Below, piece after piece: positions 1-7,956 of a DNA stretch of 64,000 bases. The notes under the pieces are model-generated. The model ran no database searches. It worked only from the letters and a program-made list of their open reading frames with translations, and was not told where the DNA came from. The position numbers and the translations under genes were made by a program. Source of the stretch: Sulfurimonas sp. HSL3-1 (GTDB lineage Bacteria; Campylobacterota; Campylobacteria; Campylobacterales; Sulfurimonadaceae); the NCBI RefSeq assembly GCF_039645995.1, contig NZ_CP147920.1, forward strand, positions 1,984,001 through 2,048,000, read 5' to 3'. Each line of letters opens with the position of its first letter. The stretch's first letter is position 1.

Positions 1-229
1 TTTCAAAAAAGTGGTCGCGGTAGGGAAGCCGCGGCGCCTTTTCGTAGAGCACCGCATAGAGCTGCGCCGCCGTCGCGTACTGCCCGTGCGCCTCCGCGTC
101 AAGGGCGAACAGGGCGTAGGCATCCTCTTCCTCGAACGCCTTCGTCTGCGGCGACAGTGTCGGTTCTTTCAGGCTGCAGCCTGCGAAAGAGAGCAGCAAA
201 AAGGCCGTGCAGGCAATACGTTTAAACAT
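1..229 (-). CDS. Lipoprotein with probable TPR segment (N-terminal part)
   Basis: The reading frame opens at an ATG that overlaps the last bases of the upstream YkgJ-like gene and runs off the left edge, so only about 76 residues are visible. The N-terminus is a lipoprotein signal: basic MFKRI, a hydrophobic stretch, then lipobox F-A-G-C, so the mature protein should be lipidated at Cys and exported. The following region (FEEEDAYALFAL, then AAQLYAVLYEKAP) looks like the start of helical tetratricopeptide-type repeats. The function cannot be decided from this fragment. Confidence 0.75.
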   Translation of the reverse strand, partial: MFKRIACTAFLLLSFAGCSLKEPTLSPQTKAFEEEDAYALFALDAEAHGQYATAAQLYAVLYEKAPRLPYRDHFFE

Positions 230-602
230 CGACGATCCCCGGGCACTCCCGCTTGAGCTCATCAACGCGGGTCTTATAATACTCCCAGAAGGGAAAAGTG
301 CGGCACTGGGAAGGGCGGGCCGTGTAGACGCGGCAGCCGTTCGTCTCCCGGTCGAAAAAGATGCAGTCATGCGACATCCCGACGATCCGCTCTTTGATCG
401 AGAACTTGTAGCCGCGCTTTTCAAGGTAGGTGAGGCGGAACTCCGTCTCCGCCATTTCCAGGGCCGCGGCCAGCGCCAGGATCTCCTCGGGGGAGACGAA
501 GATATTGCCGCTTTCACCGGTGCAACAGCGTCCGCCGCAGCCGGTGCAGGCGGAGGGGTCGAACGCATAAGGATAGCCGTCTTCTTTTATCATGGGGTGC
601 AT
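222..602 (-). CDS. YkgJ-family cysteine cluster protein
   Basis: A 126-residue soluble protein. Near the N-terminus it carries Cys19, Cys22, Cys26 and Cys27 (CTGCGGRCC), and near the C-terminus the pattern C-x3-FF...GCRVY...RPSQCRTFPFW. These together are the hallmark of the YkgJ/UPF0153 putative zinc- or iron-chelating family. The gene overlaps the end of the methylase gene upstream by 13 bases and its stop overlaps the start of the downstream lipoprotein gene, so the three are probably cotranscribed. Metal binding is inferred from the family; no reaction is known to me. Confidence 0.85.
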   Translation of the reverse strand: MHPMIKEDGYPYAFDPSACTGCGGRCCTGESGNIFVSPEEILALAAALEMAETEFRLTYLEKRGYKFSIKERIVGMSHDCIFFDRETNGCRVYTARPSQCRTFPFWEYYKTRVDELKRECPGIVDV

Positions 603-1285
603 TTTATACTGTGCGTCCTTGCATCGCGGTAGACCTGCAGGCTCTTGGCGGAAAACTCATCTTCGTCAAAGGCGAAAATCGGCGGCCGGACGCGCATGAG
701 CGAACGGGAGTTTTTCCGGGCGTGCAGCATCACCAGGGTCGCATTGCGATCCGGTTTCGAATGAACGAATTGTACATCAACCACTCTTAATTTGGCGCGT
801 TCGCAGGCGGCGCAGAGGTGGGCGAACTGCTGGGGGTCGTAGCAAAGCAGCAGATGTCCCTGGGGGCGCAGAAGTTTTGCCGCGTGGGAGATGAACGCGT
901 CGATGGGCAGGTGCAGGTTGTAGCGCGCCGTGTGCACCATCTCATTCTCCGAACGCGAGGCCCCCTCGTGATAGAAGGGAGGATTGGAAACGATGTAGTC
1001 AAACCCTTCCGGGTCTTTGAAGGCGAGAAAGTCCGTGTGATGGACCCGGTAATCAATCCCGTTCACCTCCGCATTCTTCGAAGCGTACTGCACGAAAACG
1101 TCCTGTTTCTCCACCGCCTCGAGCCGCACTTTCGGATTGTCGCGGGCCACCAGAAGCCCGACGACACCGCAGCCGGCACCCACGTCGAGCATACGGCCCC
1201 GCGGCGCGAAAGAGGAGATGAAATCGTACAGGAAGATCGAGTCGCTGTTGTAACAGTACCCCTCCTGCGGCTGGTAAAGCAGCAT
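590..1285 (-). CDS. TrmN6-like tRNA/protein adenine N6 methyltransferase
   Basis: A 231-residue class I SAM-dependent methyltransferase. Motif I (LDVGAGCGVVG) and the catalytic motif IV (SNPPFYHEG) of N6-adenine methylases are intact. The opening residues (YQPQEGYCYNSDSIFL) resemble the tRNA1(Val) A37 N6-methylase TrmN6 (YfiC). Modification of tRNA adenine is therefore the best guess, although a protein or rRNA target cannot be excluded by sequence alone. It is first in a minus-strand group with the YkgJ-like and lipoprotein genes and shares a divergent promoter region with kdsB. Confidence 0.75.
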   Translation of the reverse strand: MLLYQPQEGYCYNSDSIFLYDFISSFAPRGRMLDVGAGCGVVGLLVARDNPKVRLEAVEKQDVFVQYASKNAEVNGIDYRVHHTDFLAFKDPEGFDYIVSNPPFYHEGASRSENEMVHTARYNLHLPIDAFISHAAKLLRPQGHLLLCYDPQQFAHLCAACERAKLRVVDVQFVHSKPDRNATLVMLHARKNSRSLMRVRPPIFAFDEDEFSAKSLQVYRDARTHSIKCTP

Positions 1286-1301
1286 TTAGTCCCCCCGTCG
1301 A

Positions 1302-1320
1302 TATAATTTCCGTCATTATA
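1302..1320. promoter_or_regulatory. Overlapping face-to-face -10 elements of kdsB and the methylase gene
   Basis: A plus-strand TATAAT at 1302-1307 points to kdsB and a minus-strand TATAAT at 1315-1320 points to the methylase gene. The two hexamers are separated by 7 bases and form an interrupted palindrome. Predicted start points (about 1314 plus, about 1308 minus) would overlap, so the two polymerases should exclude each other. Confidence 0.6.
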
Positions 1321-1358
1321 CAGTGCCGTGGCGTCCTCGCCCAAAAGAAAGGATACAC

Positions 1359-2081
1359 ATGATCATCATCCCCGCCCGTCTGGCCTCCACCCGCTTCCCG
1401 CAAAAAGTCCTGGCGGATATCGGCGGACTGCCGATGGTCGTCCGCACGGCACGGCAGGTGGCCCACCTCGACGACGTCGTCGTCGCGGCCGATGACGAAA
1501 GCATTATCGACGTCTGCAAAGCCCACGGCGTCAAAGCGATGCTCACGTCGACGACGCACAAAAGCGGCACCGACCGCATCAACGAATGCGCCCAGCTGCT
1601 TGATATCCCCGACGATGAACTCGTCATCAACATCCAGGCCGACGAGCCCTTTATCGAGCCGGAGGTCCTGACCCTGCTGATCGACCGCCTGAATGCCCTC
1701 AAGGCGGAGGGTCGTCCCTTTGTCATGGGCAGCTGCTACAACGCCGTCAACGCCGAAGCCGCCGACGACCCGAACCTCGTCAAGGTCGTCGTGAACGCGA
1801 AGCATGACGCCATCTACTTCTCCCGTTCAATGATCCCCTACAACCGGGGCGGCGGGGCCACCTACTTCGGCCATATCGGCATCTACGGCTTCACAAAGAG
1901 GAGCCTCCATGCCTTCTGCGCCCTCGACGACGCGCCGATCGAGGACATCGAAAAGCTCGAACAGCTCCGCGCCGTCCACCACGGGCTGCCCATCAGCATG
2001 GTCAAGGTCGCCAGCACCGGCTTCGGCATCGACACGCCGGAGGATCTGGAACGGGCCAAAGAGATCTTCGGGGTCCAATAA
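1359..2081 (+). CDS. kdsB: 3-deoxy-manno-octulosonate cytidylyltransferase (CMP-KDO synthetase)
   Basis: A 240-residue enzyme that activates KDO with CTP to CMP-KDO for lipopolysaccharide core synthesis in the cytoplasm. Visible family motifs are the N-terminal nucleotide loop IIIPARLASTRFPQK, NIQADEP in the middle (metal/sugar site), YFSRSMIP and GIYGF. The ATG at 1359 is chosen because it begins directly with this motif and follows an AAAGGA ribosome site; an upstream GTG at 1323 would add 12 unrelated residues. The KDO-8-phosphate synthase kdsA is in the same window at 54.0-54.8 kb but not linked. Confidence 0.95.
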   Translation: MIIIPARLASTRFPQKVLADIGGLPMVVRTARQVAHLDDVVVAADDESIIDVCKAHGVKAMLTSTTHKSGTDRINECAQLLDIPDDELVINIQADEPFIEPEVLTLLIDRLNALKAEGRPFVMGSCYNAVNAEAADDPNLVKVVVNAKHDAIYFSRSMIPYNRGGGATYFGHIGIYGFTKRSLHAFCALDDAPIEDIEKLEQLRAVHHGLPISMVKVASTGFGIDTPEDLERAKEIFGVQ

Positions 2082-2181
2082 AACGGATCCGTCACGGATT
2101 AAAAGCCCTGAAACGCCAGCGTACTGCATGGGCATATGCCATGGAGAGTGTTCAAAAAGTAATGTCGGTTGATTGAAAAAG

Positions 2182-2210
2182 TAAAAAAGAGGTCTCCGGC
2201 CGAAGCCGGA
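2182..2210 (-). terminator. Rho-independent terminator after rpsO
   Basis: On the minus strand a 6-bp stem TCCGGC/GCCGGA with a TTCG tetraloop lies just after the rpsO stop and is followed by a run of six U residues. This is a textbook intrinsic terminator. The rest of 2082-2181, between the convergent kdsB and rpsO, shows only a weak ATCCGT/ACGGAT repeat and a 10-bp GGCATATGCC palindrome of unknown meaning. Confidence 0.8.
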
Positions 2211-2224
2211 AAAGTAGAAGCTCG

Positions 2225-2500
2225 TTAGATGTTGTCGCGGATACCGAGATCGGCGACGAGTTTGTCGTATGCTACGCGGTTTGTGCGTTTGAAGTAACGC
2301 ATCAGACGGCGGCGCTGACCGACGAGCTTGAGCAGACCGAGGCGTGACGCGTGGTCTTTCTTGAAAGTTTTGAGGTGTTCAGTCAGTTCAGCGATACGTG
2401 TGCTGAGCAGTGCGATCTGCACTTCTGAAGAACCGGTGTCGTTTTCGTTACGTCCGAATTTTTTAACAATCTCTTGTTTTTTCGCCGCATCCAAAGCCAT
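2225..2500 (-). CDS. rpsO: 30S ribosomal protein S15 (uS15)
   Basis: A 91-residue protein beginning [12 protein letters not shown] with the canonical S15 signatures [12 protein letters not shown] and the [19 protein letters not shown] helix. It binds 16S rRNA at the central domain junction and is an early assembly protein of the small subunit. It is a single-gene unit with its own strong promoter and terminator. A good AGGAGG ribosome site lies 5 bases upstream of the ATG. In E. coli S15 represses its own mRNA; the short leader here (about 48 nt) has a weak GTTC/GAAC hairpin but I cannot claim regulation. Confidence 0.98.
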   Translation of the reverse strand: MALDAAKKQEIVKKFGRNENDTGSSEVQIALLSTRIAELTEHLKTFKKDHASRLGLLKLVGQRRRLMRYFKRTNRVAYDKLVADLGIRDNI

Positions 2501-2554
2501 AATAGCCTCCTGAGGGTATAATAAAATTTTCGTTCACAATCGAACAAGGGCGAA

Positions 2555-2583
2555 ATTATAGCGAATGTTTTCTGTTTTGGCAA
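2555..2583 (-). promoter_or_regulatory. rpsO promoter, near-consensus sigma70 type
   Basis: Reading the minus strand, TTGCCA (2583-2578) is followed after exactly 17 bases by TATAAT (2560-2555). Spacing and both hexamers match the vegetative consensus. The predicted mRNA leader to the rpsO ATG is about 48 nt. Confidence 0.8.
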
Positions 2584-2667
2584 TCTTCCCGGACGGCTCG
2601 CAGGCGCTTTTTACTAAACTTCTCCTCTATAGTCGTTTTTTTTGAGCTACGCTTTAGGGTAATCGGA

Positions 2668-2673
2668 TATAAT
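2668..2673 (+). promoter_or_regulatory. Candidate -10 element of the Rrf2-DHH unit
   Basis: A perfect TATAAT lies 51 bases upstream of the chosen Rrf2 start. No well-spaced -35 is visible (a TTGAGC is 20 bases away), so the assignment rests on the -10 hexamer and position only. Confidence 0.4.
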
Positions 2674-2724
2674 TTCTCTTAATTAAACCAGATCTCCTGC
2701 ACCATGGGATCGGAAAGTGACGCC

Positions 2725-3129
2725 ATGCTCATCACCCGTGCCAGCGAATACGCCCTGCTCTCGCTCATCGTCCTGGCCAAGGCCGAGAAGCCCCTCGATG
2801 CCGATACCCTCTCGAAGGAACTCGACATCTCCAAAAGCTTTCTCGCGAAGATCCTCCAGTCGATGGCACGCAACGGTATTCTCAACTCCTTCAAGGGCGC
2901 CAACGGCGGATTCGCCCTGGCCAAGGATATGCACGACATCACCGTCAGGGACATTACCTGCGCCGCCGAGGGGAAAAACCCCTCCGTTTTCGACTGCTCC
3001 AAATCCCAAAAAGACTGCCCCTCCGACAAGGCGACTACCTGCCAGATCTGGCCCGTCGTCAACCGGCTCCAGGACAAGATCGACACTTTCCTCGAGAAAC
3101 TCACCCTCGCCGACCTGATCGAACAGTAA
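2725..3129 (+). CDS. Rrf2-family transcriptional regulator with cysteine cluster
   Basis: A 134-residue winged-helix regulator of the IscR/NsrR/RirA family. The N-terminal MLITRASEYALLSLIVLA and the recognition region (SKSFLAKILQSMARNGIL, then GGFALAK) are typical. Cys91, Cys98 and Cys106 (C-x6-C-x7-C), plus Cys79, suggest an Fe-S cluster sensing iron, oxygen or NO. The ATG at 2725 is preferred over 2704 because a GGAAAG site precedes it by 7 bases and the family start aligns. It precedes a DHH phosphoesterase by 16 bases, so the two are probably cotranscribed. The regulated genes are unknown. Confidence 0.9.
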   Translation: MLITRASEYALLSLIVLAKAEKPLDADTLSKELDISKSFLAKILQSMARNGILNSFKGANGGFALAKDMHDITVRDITCAAEGKNPSVFDCSKSQKDCPSDKATTCQIWPVVNRLQDKIDTFLEKLTLADLIEQ

Positions 3130-3145
3130 CCCAAGAAAGGCCATT

Positions 3146-4213
3146 GTGACCATTTACCATCTTTCCCATATCGACCTCGACGGCTACAGCTGCCAGCTCG
3201 TCATGCAGCACACTCCCCACACCATGCATTTTTACAATGCCAACTACGGCGAGGAGGTCCCCGAGCGCCTGCGCCAGATCGTCGAGGCGATCGCGCACGA
3301 ATCCGAGGCGATGATCCTTGTGACGGACCTGAACCTGACCCCCGACGAATCCCGCTGGCTCGACGCCGAGGTCAAGCGCTTCAACGAATCGGGCAAAAAC
3401 GTCACCCTGCAGCTGCTCGATCACCACGGCAGCGGCAAAGAGAGTGCGGCCCGCTATGCATGGTATACGCTCGACACGGACCGCAGCGCCACGAAGATCA
3501 CCTACGAATTTGCCAAAGAGCACGGCTGGCTGCAGGAAGAACCTGCGTGGATGGAGGCCTATGTCGCCGTCGTCAACGCCGTCGACCTCTGGCTGCAGGA
3601 TGAAAGGGAGAATTTCGAATACGGCAAAGTGCTCATGCGCCTCGTCAGCGAGACGCGCGAGCTGGGGCGCACCCTCTTTGCCGAGCAGGACCGCGCCTAC
3701 AAGCTGAGCCTGCTGACCGAAGCCGCGGCGATGATCGCTTTGCCCGACGCCCCGATCGTACTGGACGAAAAGATCCATCTGATGAAAAAGGGGTTTTTCC
3801 GCGAAGAGGAGAACAACACCCTCGACAACCTGGTGACGAAGTACATCGTCTCCCTGATGGGGGCGAAGCGCAAAGAGATGACGATCTACTACAAAGGGTA
3901 CCGCGGCTTTTTAAGCTATGCCGTCGGCAACACCTCCATCATCGGCAACGGCTTCCTCGTCACCTACCCCGAGTATGACTTCATCGTCGACATCAGCCCC
4001 CGCGGGACGATGAGCCTGCGCGCCAACAACCAGGTCGACGTCTCCCTCATCGCCAAAGAGTGGGCGGGCGGCGGCGGACACCCCAACGCCTCCGGGGGCC
4101 GTATCCAGGGCTTCAAAGAGCAGTTCCGCTACGACAAGGTCAAAGCGCAGATCGAGTCGCTGATCGCCAAGCGCGAATCCGTCTCCGGGAAACTGCCGCA
4201 AAAAAGCGAATAG
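3146..4213 (+). CDS. DHH/DHHA1-family phosphoesterase
   Basis: A 355-residue protein beginning at GTG after an AAGAAAGG ribosome site. Motif I is HIDLDGYS (residues 8-15), motif III is LLDHHGSGK, and the C-terminal DHHA1 substrate-binding domain has GGGGHPNASGGR. These metal-binding aspartates and histidines are those of the RecJ/NrnA/GdpP superfamily, which hydrolyses phosphodiester bonds in short RNA, cyclic dinucleotides or pAp. No transmembrane or PAS domain is fused, so it resembles a soluble NrnA-like enzyme; the exact substrate is not decidable here. It converges on the amidase gene with only 4 bases between stops. Confidence 0.88.
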   Translation: MTIYHLSHIDLDGYSCQLVMQHTPHTMHFYNANYGEEVPERLRQIVEAIAHESEAMILVTDLNLTPDESRWLDAEVKRFNESGKNVTLQLLDHHGSGKESAARYAWYTLDTDRSATKITYEFAKEHGWLQEEPAWMEAYVAVVNAVDLWLQDERENFEYGKVLMRLVSETRELGRTLFAEQDRAYKLSLLTEAAAMIALPDAPIVLDEKIHLMKKGFFREEENNTLDNLVTKYIVSLMGAKRKEMTIYYKGYRGFLSYAVGNTSIIGNGFLVTYPEYDFIVDISPRGTMSLRANNQVDVSLIAKEWAGGGGHPNASGGRIQGFKEQFRYDKVKAQIESLIAKRESVSGKLPQKSE

Positions 4214-4217
4214 GCCC

Positions 4218-5639
4218 CTAGCGGTTCTTCGCGAAATAGCGCTCCACACCCTCCGCCAGGCCCCTGGCAAAATAATCCTGATACGTATTGCTGTGAATCC
4301 GCACCGCCTCTTTGGGGTGGGTGATAAAGCCTATTTCGACGAGGACCGCCGGCATCTGCGCACCGACCAGGACCCAGAAAGGCCCCTCTCTCACGCCGGC
4401 ATCCTTCACCTCTTTGTAGCGAGCCCGCAGCGAAGAGAGCACACTCGACTGCAGGTCTATGGCCAATTTGTGCGACGCAACGATCTTCTCGGAATTGAGG
4501 ACGTTCAGGAAAGTGCTCTTCCCGTAGAAATCCATATCCTCTACTTCCGCCTTGTTCTCCAGGGCCGCGGCGTTCGTCGCCCGCTTTGAACGCGACGGGG
4601 AGAGAAAGTAGGTCTCGATGCCGTACGCTTTTCGCGCCTTGCTTTTGGGTACTGCGTTGGCGTGCAGGGAGATGAAGAGGTCCGCCCGCTTCTTGTTGGC
4701 GTAGCCCGTGCGGTTGCGCAGTTTGATGAACTTGTCCTTGCTGCGGGTCATGTAGACCGTATACCCGCGTTCGCGCAAGCGTGAGGCCGTCTTCACCGCC
4801 AGGGAGAGGACGATCTCTTTTTCCTTGTATCGGTTGTGTCCGACGGCCCCGCCGTCTTTGCCCCCGTGCCCCGGGTCGATCACGATCACCCGCTCCTTGT
4901 TGCGAGCCTGGACCGGGCTCAGCGCCGGCACGCGCTTCGGCGAGGTCACCCCGGAGAGCCCGGCGCGTACGGTCAATGTCTTCTCATGCTTGGCAAAGCG
5001 TACCGGCAGCGCCTGGGAACTTTCAAGGACCAGACGGATCGTGTGCGGTTTGTACTGGGTGAGGCTGATGCGCTTGAGATCGCGGTGGGTCAGCGTGTGG
5101 GACCTGTCCAGTACCGCGTGAATGTCGAGAACGTATCGGTAGCCGTGCTTGCCGCTTTTTTTCAGTTTGAAGAAGTTGACATCCCTGTTCGAGAGCGGTT
5201 TCTCAAAATGGAACACGAGATTGCCGCTGTCCCATTCGACCTCGTCAAGGCGGTTCTGCCCCTTTATACTCGGTGCTTTCACTCTGCTTTTCGAAGCCGG
5301 TTCCGGCTTTGCGACCGGTTCCGGCTCCGTGGCCGGGGCCGGTTTGACGTCCGTTGTCGGCGCCGGCAGTGTTTTGAGCTTGTTGCGGTAGTCGCTGACG
5401 TCGATATGCAGTTTGTTTCCGCTGGCAACAATCCCCTCCAGCGCACGCCGTTTCTTGGCGGCGTCCCCTTCGACCGTTGCGTCCATATAGGCGGACTTGA
5501 ACGTATCGTATGCCTGGAAAATTTCGGATTGTTTATTGGATTGAAGCGCCGTCTCCGCCTGGGAGAGGTTCATCCCACTGAGGGTAGACGCGGTCAGCGT
5601 AAGAGCCGTGACGATTGCGCGGAGCCGCTTCAACGTCAT
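4218..5639 (-). CDS. amiA: N-acetylmuramoyl-L-alanine amidase (AMIN + Amidase_3)
   Basis: A 473-residue exported wall hydrolase that cuts the amide bond between MurNAc and the peptide stem. A signal peptide (residues 1-30, MTLKRLRAIV...) is followed by a linker rich in Pro/Lys, an AMIN-like targeting domain at about 130-235 and a zinc amidase domain from about 250. Zinc ligands and catalytic residues are visible: DPGHGG, KEKEIVLSL, SLHANA and VEIGF. It is the last gene of the pyrH-rpoZ-spoT-tyrS-fabX operon, the same place as H. pylori HP0772 (amiA), and is needed in that organism for daughter-cell separation. Confidence 0.92.
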   Translation of the reverse strand: MTLKRLRAIVTALTLTASTLSGMNLSQAETALQSNKQSEIFQAYDTFKSAYMDATVEGDAAKKRRALEGIVASGNKLHIDVSDYRNKLKTLPAPTTDVKPAPATEPEPVAKPEPASKSRVKAPSIKGQNRLDEVEWDSGNLVFHFEKPLSNRDVNFFKLKKSGKHGYRYVLDIHAVLDRSHTLTHRDLKRISLTQYKPHTIRLVLESSQALPVRFAKHEKTLTVRAGLSGVTSPKRVPALSPVQARNKERVIVIDPGHGGKDGGAVGHNRYKEKEIVLSLAVKTASRLRERGYTVYMTRSKDKFIKLRNRTGYANKKRADLFISLHANAVPKSKARKAYGIETYFLSPSRSKRATNAAALENKAEVEDMDFYGKSTFLNVLNSEKIVASHKLAIDLQSSVLSSLRARYKEVKDAGVREGPFWVLVGAQMPAVLVEIGFITHPKEAVRIHSNTYQDYFARGLAEGVERYFAKNR

Positions 5640-5645
5640 TACGAC

Positions 5646-6737
5646 CTATTCGCCTTCGGTAAGCTTTTTCATCAGGTCGGCGACACTGATGAGTTCGGTG
5701 ATCCGGTAGCCGTTTGTACCGGAGAAGAAGAGGCCCAGCTCCGTGTTCCCCTCATACGCGTCGCTGAGGCGGTCGGCGATGCAGAAACCGACCGCTTTCG
5801 CCTCGACCCCGCGCTCGCAGGGGGCGACACAGTTAGAGATACACTTGATCGCAGGCCCCGTGCGGGTTTCGACCAGGCTGCTCAGGTTCGTGCGCACGCC
5901 TCTGGCCGGGTAGCCGACCGGGGACTTCATGAGGTGAATATCCTCCTCTTTTGCTTCGAGCAGGACCTTCTTGAAGTTCGGGTGGGCGTCGCACTCGTAG
6001 GTCCCGATAAACCGGGTTCCCATCTGTACTCCTTTGGCACCGAGCGCCATCATCTCCTCGATGTCCTTTTTGTCCCAGATACCGCCGGCGGCAATGACGG
6101 GGATATCGCCCCAGCTGGCCGCCTCTTCGACGACCGGAGCGACCAGATTCTCGAGCTGGTGCTCCTCCATGGAACACTGTTCATAGGTAAAGCCCTGGTG
6201 GCCGCCGCTCTTGGGTCCTTCCAGGATCACGGCGTCGGGGAGGCGGTTGTAACGCTTCTCCCAGCGCTTACAGATGATCTTGAGCGCCTTCGGCGAGGAG
6301 ACGATCGGCACGAGGGCGACATCGGGGTACCCTTCGGTGAACTCGGGCATATTCGTCGGCAGCCCCGCTCCCGTGATGATGATGTCGATTCCCGCTTCGC
6401 AGGCGTCCCGTACGACACGGCCGTAGTCGTTGATGGCGTAGAGGATATTGGCAGCCAGGGGGGCATCGCCGCAGATCTTGCGTGCATTGTTGATGATAGC
6501 CGTGAGTCCCTCTTTGGAGTAGAAGTTCTCCACATCCAGCGGGCGTCCGGAGACGAGTTTGTGCGCATGCTCTTTCTGCTCGTAATACCCGGTCCCGACG
6601 GCGCTGATAACGCCGAGGCCGCCCTCTTTGGAGACGGTGCCGGCCAGACGGTCCCAGCTGATGCCGACGCCCATACCGCCCTGAACGATCGGTTTATCAA
6701 TGGTGTATTTGCCGATTTTCAGCGGTTCGAAACTCAT
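5646..6737 (-). CDS. fabX: FabX-type acyl-ACP dehydrogenase/isomerase (NMO-like flavoprotein)
   Basis: A 363-residue TIM-barrel flavoprotein commonly annotated as nitronate monooxygenase. Two features point to FabX instead, the H. pylori HP0773 enzyme that makes cis-unsaturated acyl-ACP without FabA/FabB. First, a four-cysteine motif (C-x3-C-x3-C-x11-C, starting KCISNC) suits the [4Fe-4S] cluster of FabX and is absent from ordinary nitronate monooxygenases. Second, the His in GPKSGGHQGF is residue 180, matching the catalytic His of FabX. The length is the same and the gene lies in the same order between tyrS and the amidase. FMN-binding loops (GGMGVG, GGIWD, MGTRF) are intact. Confidence 0.82.
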   Translation of the reverse strand: MSFEPLKIGKYTIDKPIVQGGMGVGISWDRLAGTVSKEGGLGVISAVGTGYYEQKEHAHKLVSGRPLDVENFYSKEGLTAIINNARKICGDAPLAANILYAINDYGRVVRDACEAGIDIIITGAGLPTNMPEFTEGYPDVALVPIVSSPKALKIICKRWEKRYNRLPDAVILEGPKSGGHQGFTYEQCSMEEHQLENLVAPVVEEAASWGDIPVIAAGGIWDKKDIEEMMALGAKGVQMGTRFIGTYECDAHPNFKKVLLEAKEEDIHLMKSPVGYPARGVRTNLSSLVETRTGPAIKCISNCVAPCERGVEAKAVGFCIADRLSDAYEGNTELGLFFSGTNGYRITELISVADLMKKLTEGE

Positions 6738-7940
6738 CTATTTCACCTTTACGCGTGCAAACTTGCGCTTGCCCACCTGCAGGATGTACTCCCCGGCTTC
6801 GAGCTGAAGCTGTTCGTCATCCACTTTTTGCTGGTCCATTTTAACGGCTCCTTGCTTAAGGTCGCGCCGGGCCTGCGATGTTGAGGGTTCAAGCCCGCAA
6901 TCCTGTAAGGCTTTGGCGATCCAGACCGGTCCGTCAAGCGTAAATTCGGGCATATCGCTGGGGAGTTCGCTCTTGGCGTGGACCCGGTCGAACTCCGCCT
7001 TCGCCGCCTCGGCATCCGTTGCGCTGTGAAAGCGTTCGACGATTTCCATCGCCAGTGCTTCTTTGACCTTTTTCGGGTGGGCTTTGCCCTCTGCGACGTC
7101 AGCCTTGAGCTGCGCGATCTCGGCAAGGCTCTTGTGGCTGAGCAGTTCGTAGTAGCGCCACATCAGGTCGTCCGAGATGCTCAGCATCTTGCCGAACATC
7201 TCCCCCGGGGCTTCGGCGACGCCGATATAGTTGTTAAGGCTCTTGCTCATCTTCTGAACGCCGTCGAGGCCTTCGAGGATCGGCATCATCAGCACCGCCT
7301 GCTCTTTGCCCTTCTCGTAGGCTCGCTGCAGGTGGCGCCCCATCAGGAGGTTGAACTTCTGGTCCGTCCCCCCGATCTCGATATCGCTGTCGAGGTGGAC
7401 GCTGTCGAAGCCCTGAAGCAGCGGGTAGATGAACTCGCTGATGGAGATGGGCGTACCGCTCTTGTAGCGCTTTTCGAAATCGTCGCGCTCAAGCATCCGC
7501 GCGACGTTCATCAGGGTGGTGAGTTCCAGCATCCCCGCCGCGCCGATGGGGTTGATCCAGTCGGCGTTGAAAAGGACCTCCGTCTTTTCAGGGTCAAGGA
7601 TCTTGAAGACCTGCTCCTTGTAGCTCTTGGCATTTTCGGCGATCTGCTCCGGGAGCAGTTTTTTGCGTGTCTCGCTCTTGCCCGTCGGGTCCCCGATCTG
7701 CGCCGTAAAGTCGCCGATGATGAACTGGACGCGTCCGCCGATGCGCTGGAAAGCGGCCAGCTTGTTGAGCAGCACCGTATGCCCCAGGTGCAGGTCCGGC
7801 GCCGTCGGGTCGAAACCCGCCTTGACGCTGAAGGTTTTTCCCTCGTCCAGGGCCGCTTTTACCAGCGTCTCGATACGCTCCTCGTCGATAATCTCCGCCG
7901 TTCCGCGGCGGATCTCAGCCAATGCTTCTGTTACTGTCAT
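6738..7940 (-). CDS. tyrS: Tyrosyl-tRNA synthetase
   Basis: A 400-residue class I aminoacyl-tRNA synthetase charging tRNA-Tyr. The HIGH-type motif appears as HLGH ([12 protein letters not shown]) and the second signature as KMSKS (QKMSKSLNN); an S4-like RNA-binding tail (residues about 340-400) ends the protein. These features fit the TyrS subclass found in Campylobacterota. It lies 16 bases downstream of spoT and its stop is directly followed by the fabX start, so translation may be coupled. Confidence 0.97.
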   Translation of the reverse strand: MTVTEALAEIRRGTAEIIDEERIETLVKAALDEGKTFSVKAGFDPTAPDLHLGHTVLLNKLAAFQRIGGRVQFIIGDFTAQIGDPTGKSETRKKLLPEQIAENAKSYKEQVFKILDPEKTEVLFNADWINPIGAAGMLELTTLMNVARMLERDDFEKRYKSGTPISISEFIYPLLQGFDSVHLDSDIEIGGTDQKFNLLMGRHLQRAYEKGKEQAVLMMPILEGLDGVQKMSKSLNNYIGVAEAPGEMFGKMLSISDDLMWRYYELLSHKSLAEIAQLKADVAEGKAHPKKVKEALAMEIVERFHSATDAEAAKAEFDRVHAKSELPSDMPEFTLDGPVWIAKALQDCGLEPSTSQARRDLKQGAVKMDQQKVDDEQLQLEAGEYILQVGKRKFARVKVK

Positions 7941-7956
7941 TCTTTCCCTTCACCTC

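Noticed and set aside
2082-2181. GGCATATGCC palindrome and ATCCGT/ACGGAT repeat between kdsB and rpsO
   Set aside because: Both lie between convergent genes, are short, and have no T-run or promoter nearby; probably chance or a weak kdsB terminator.
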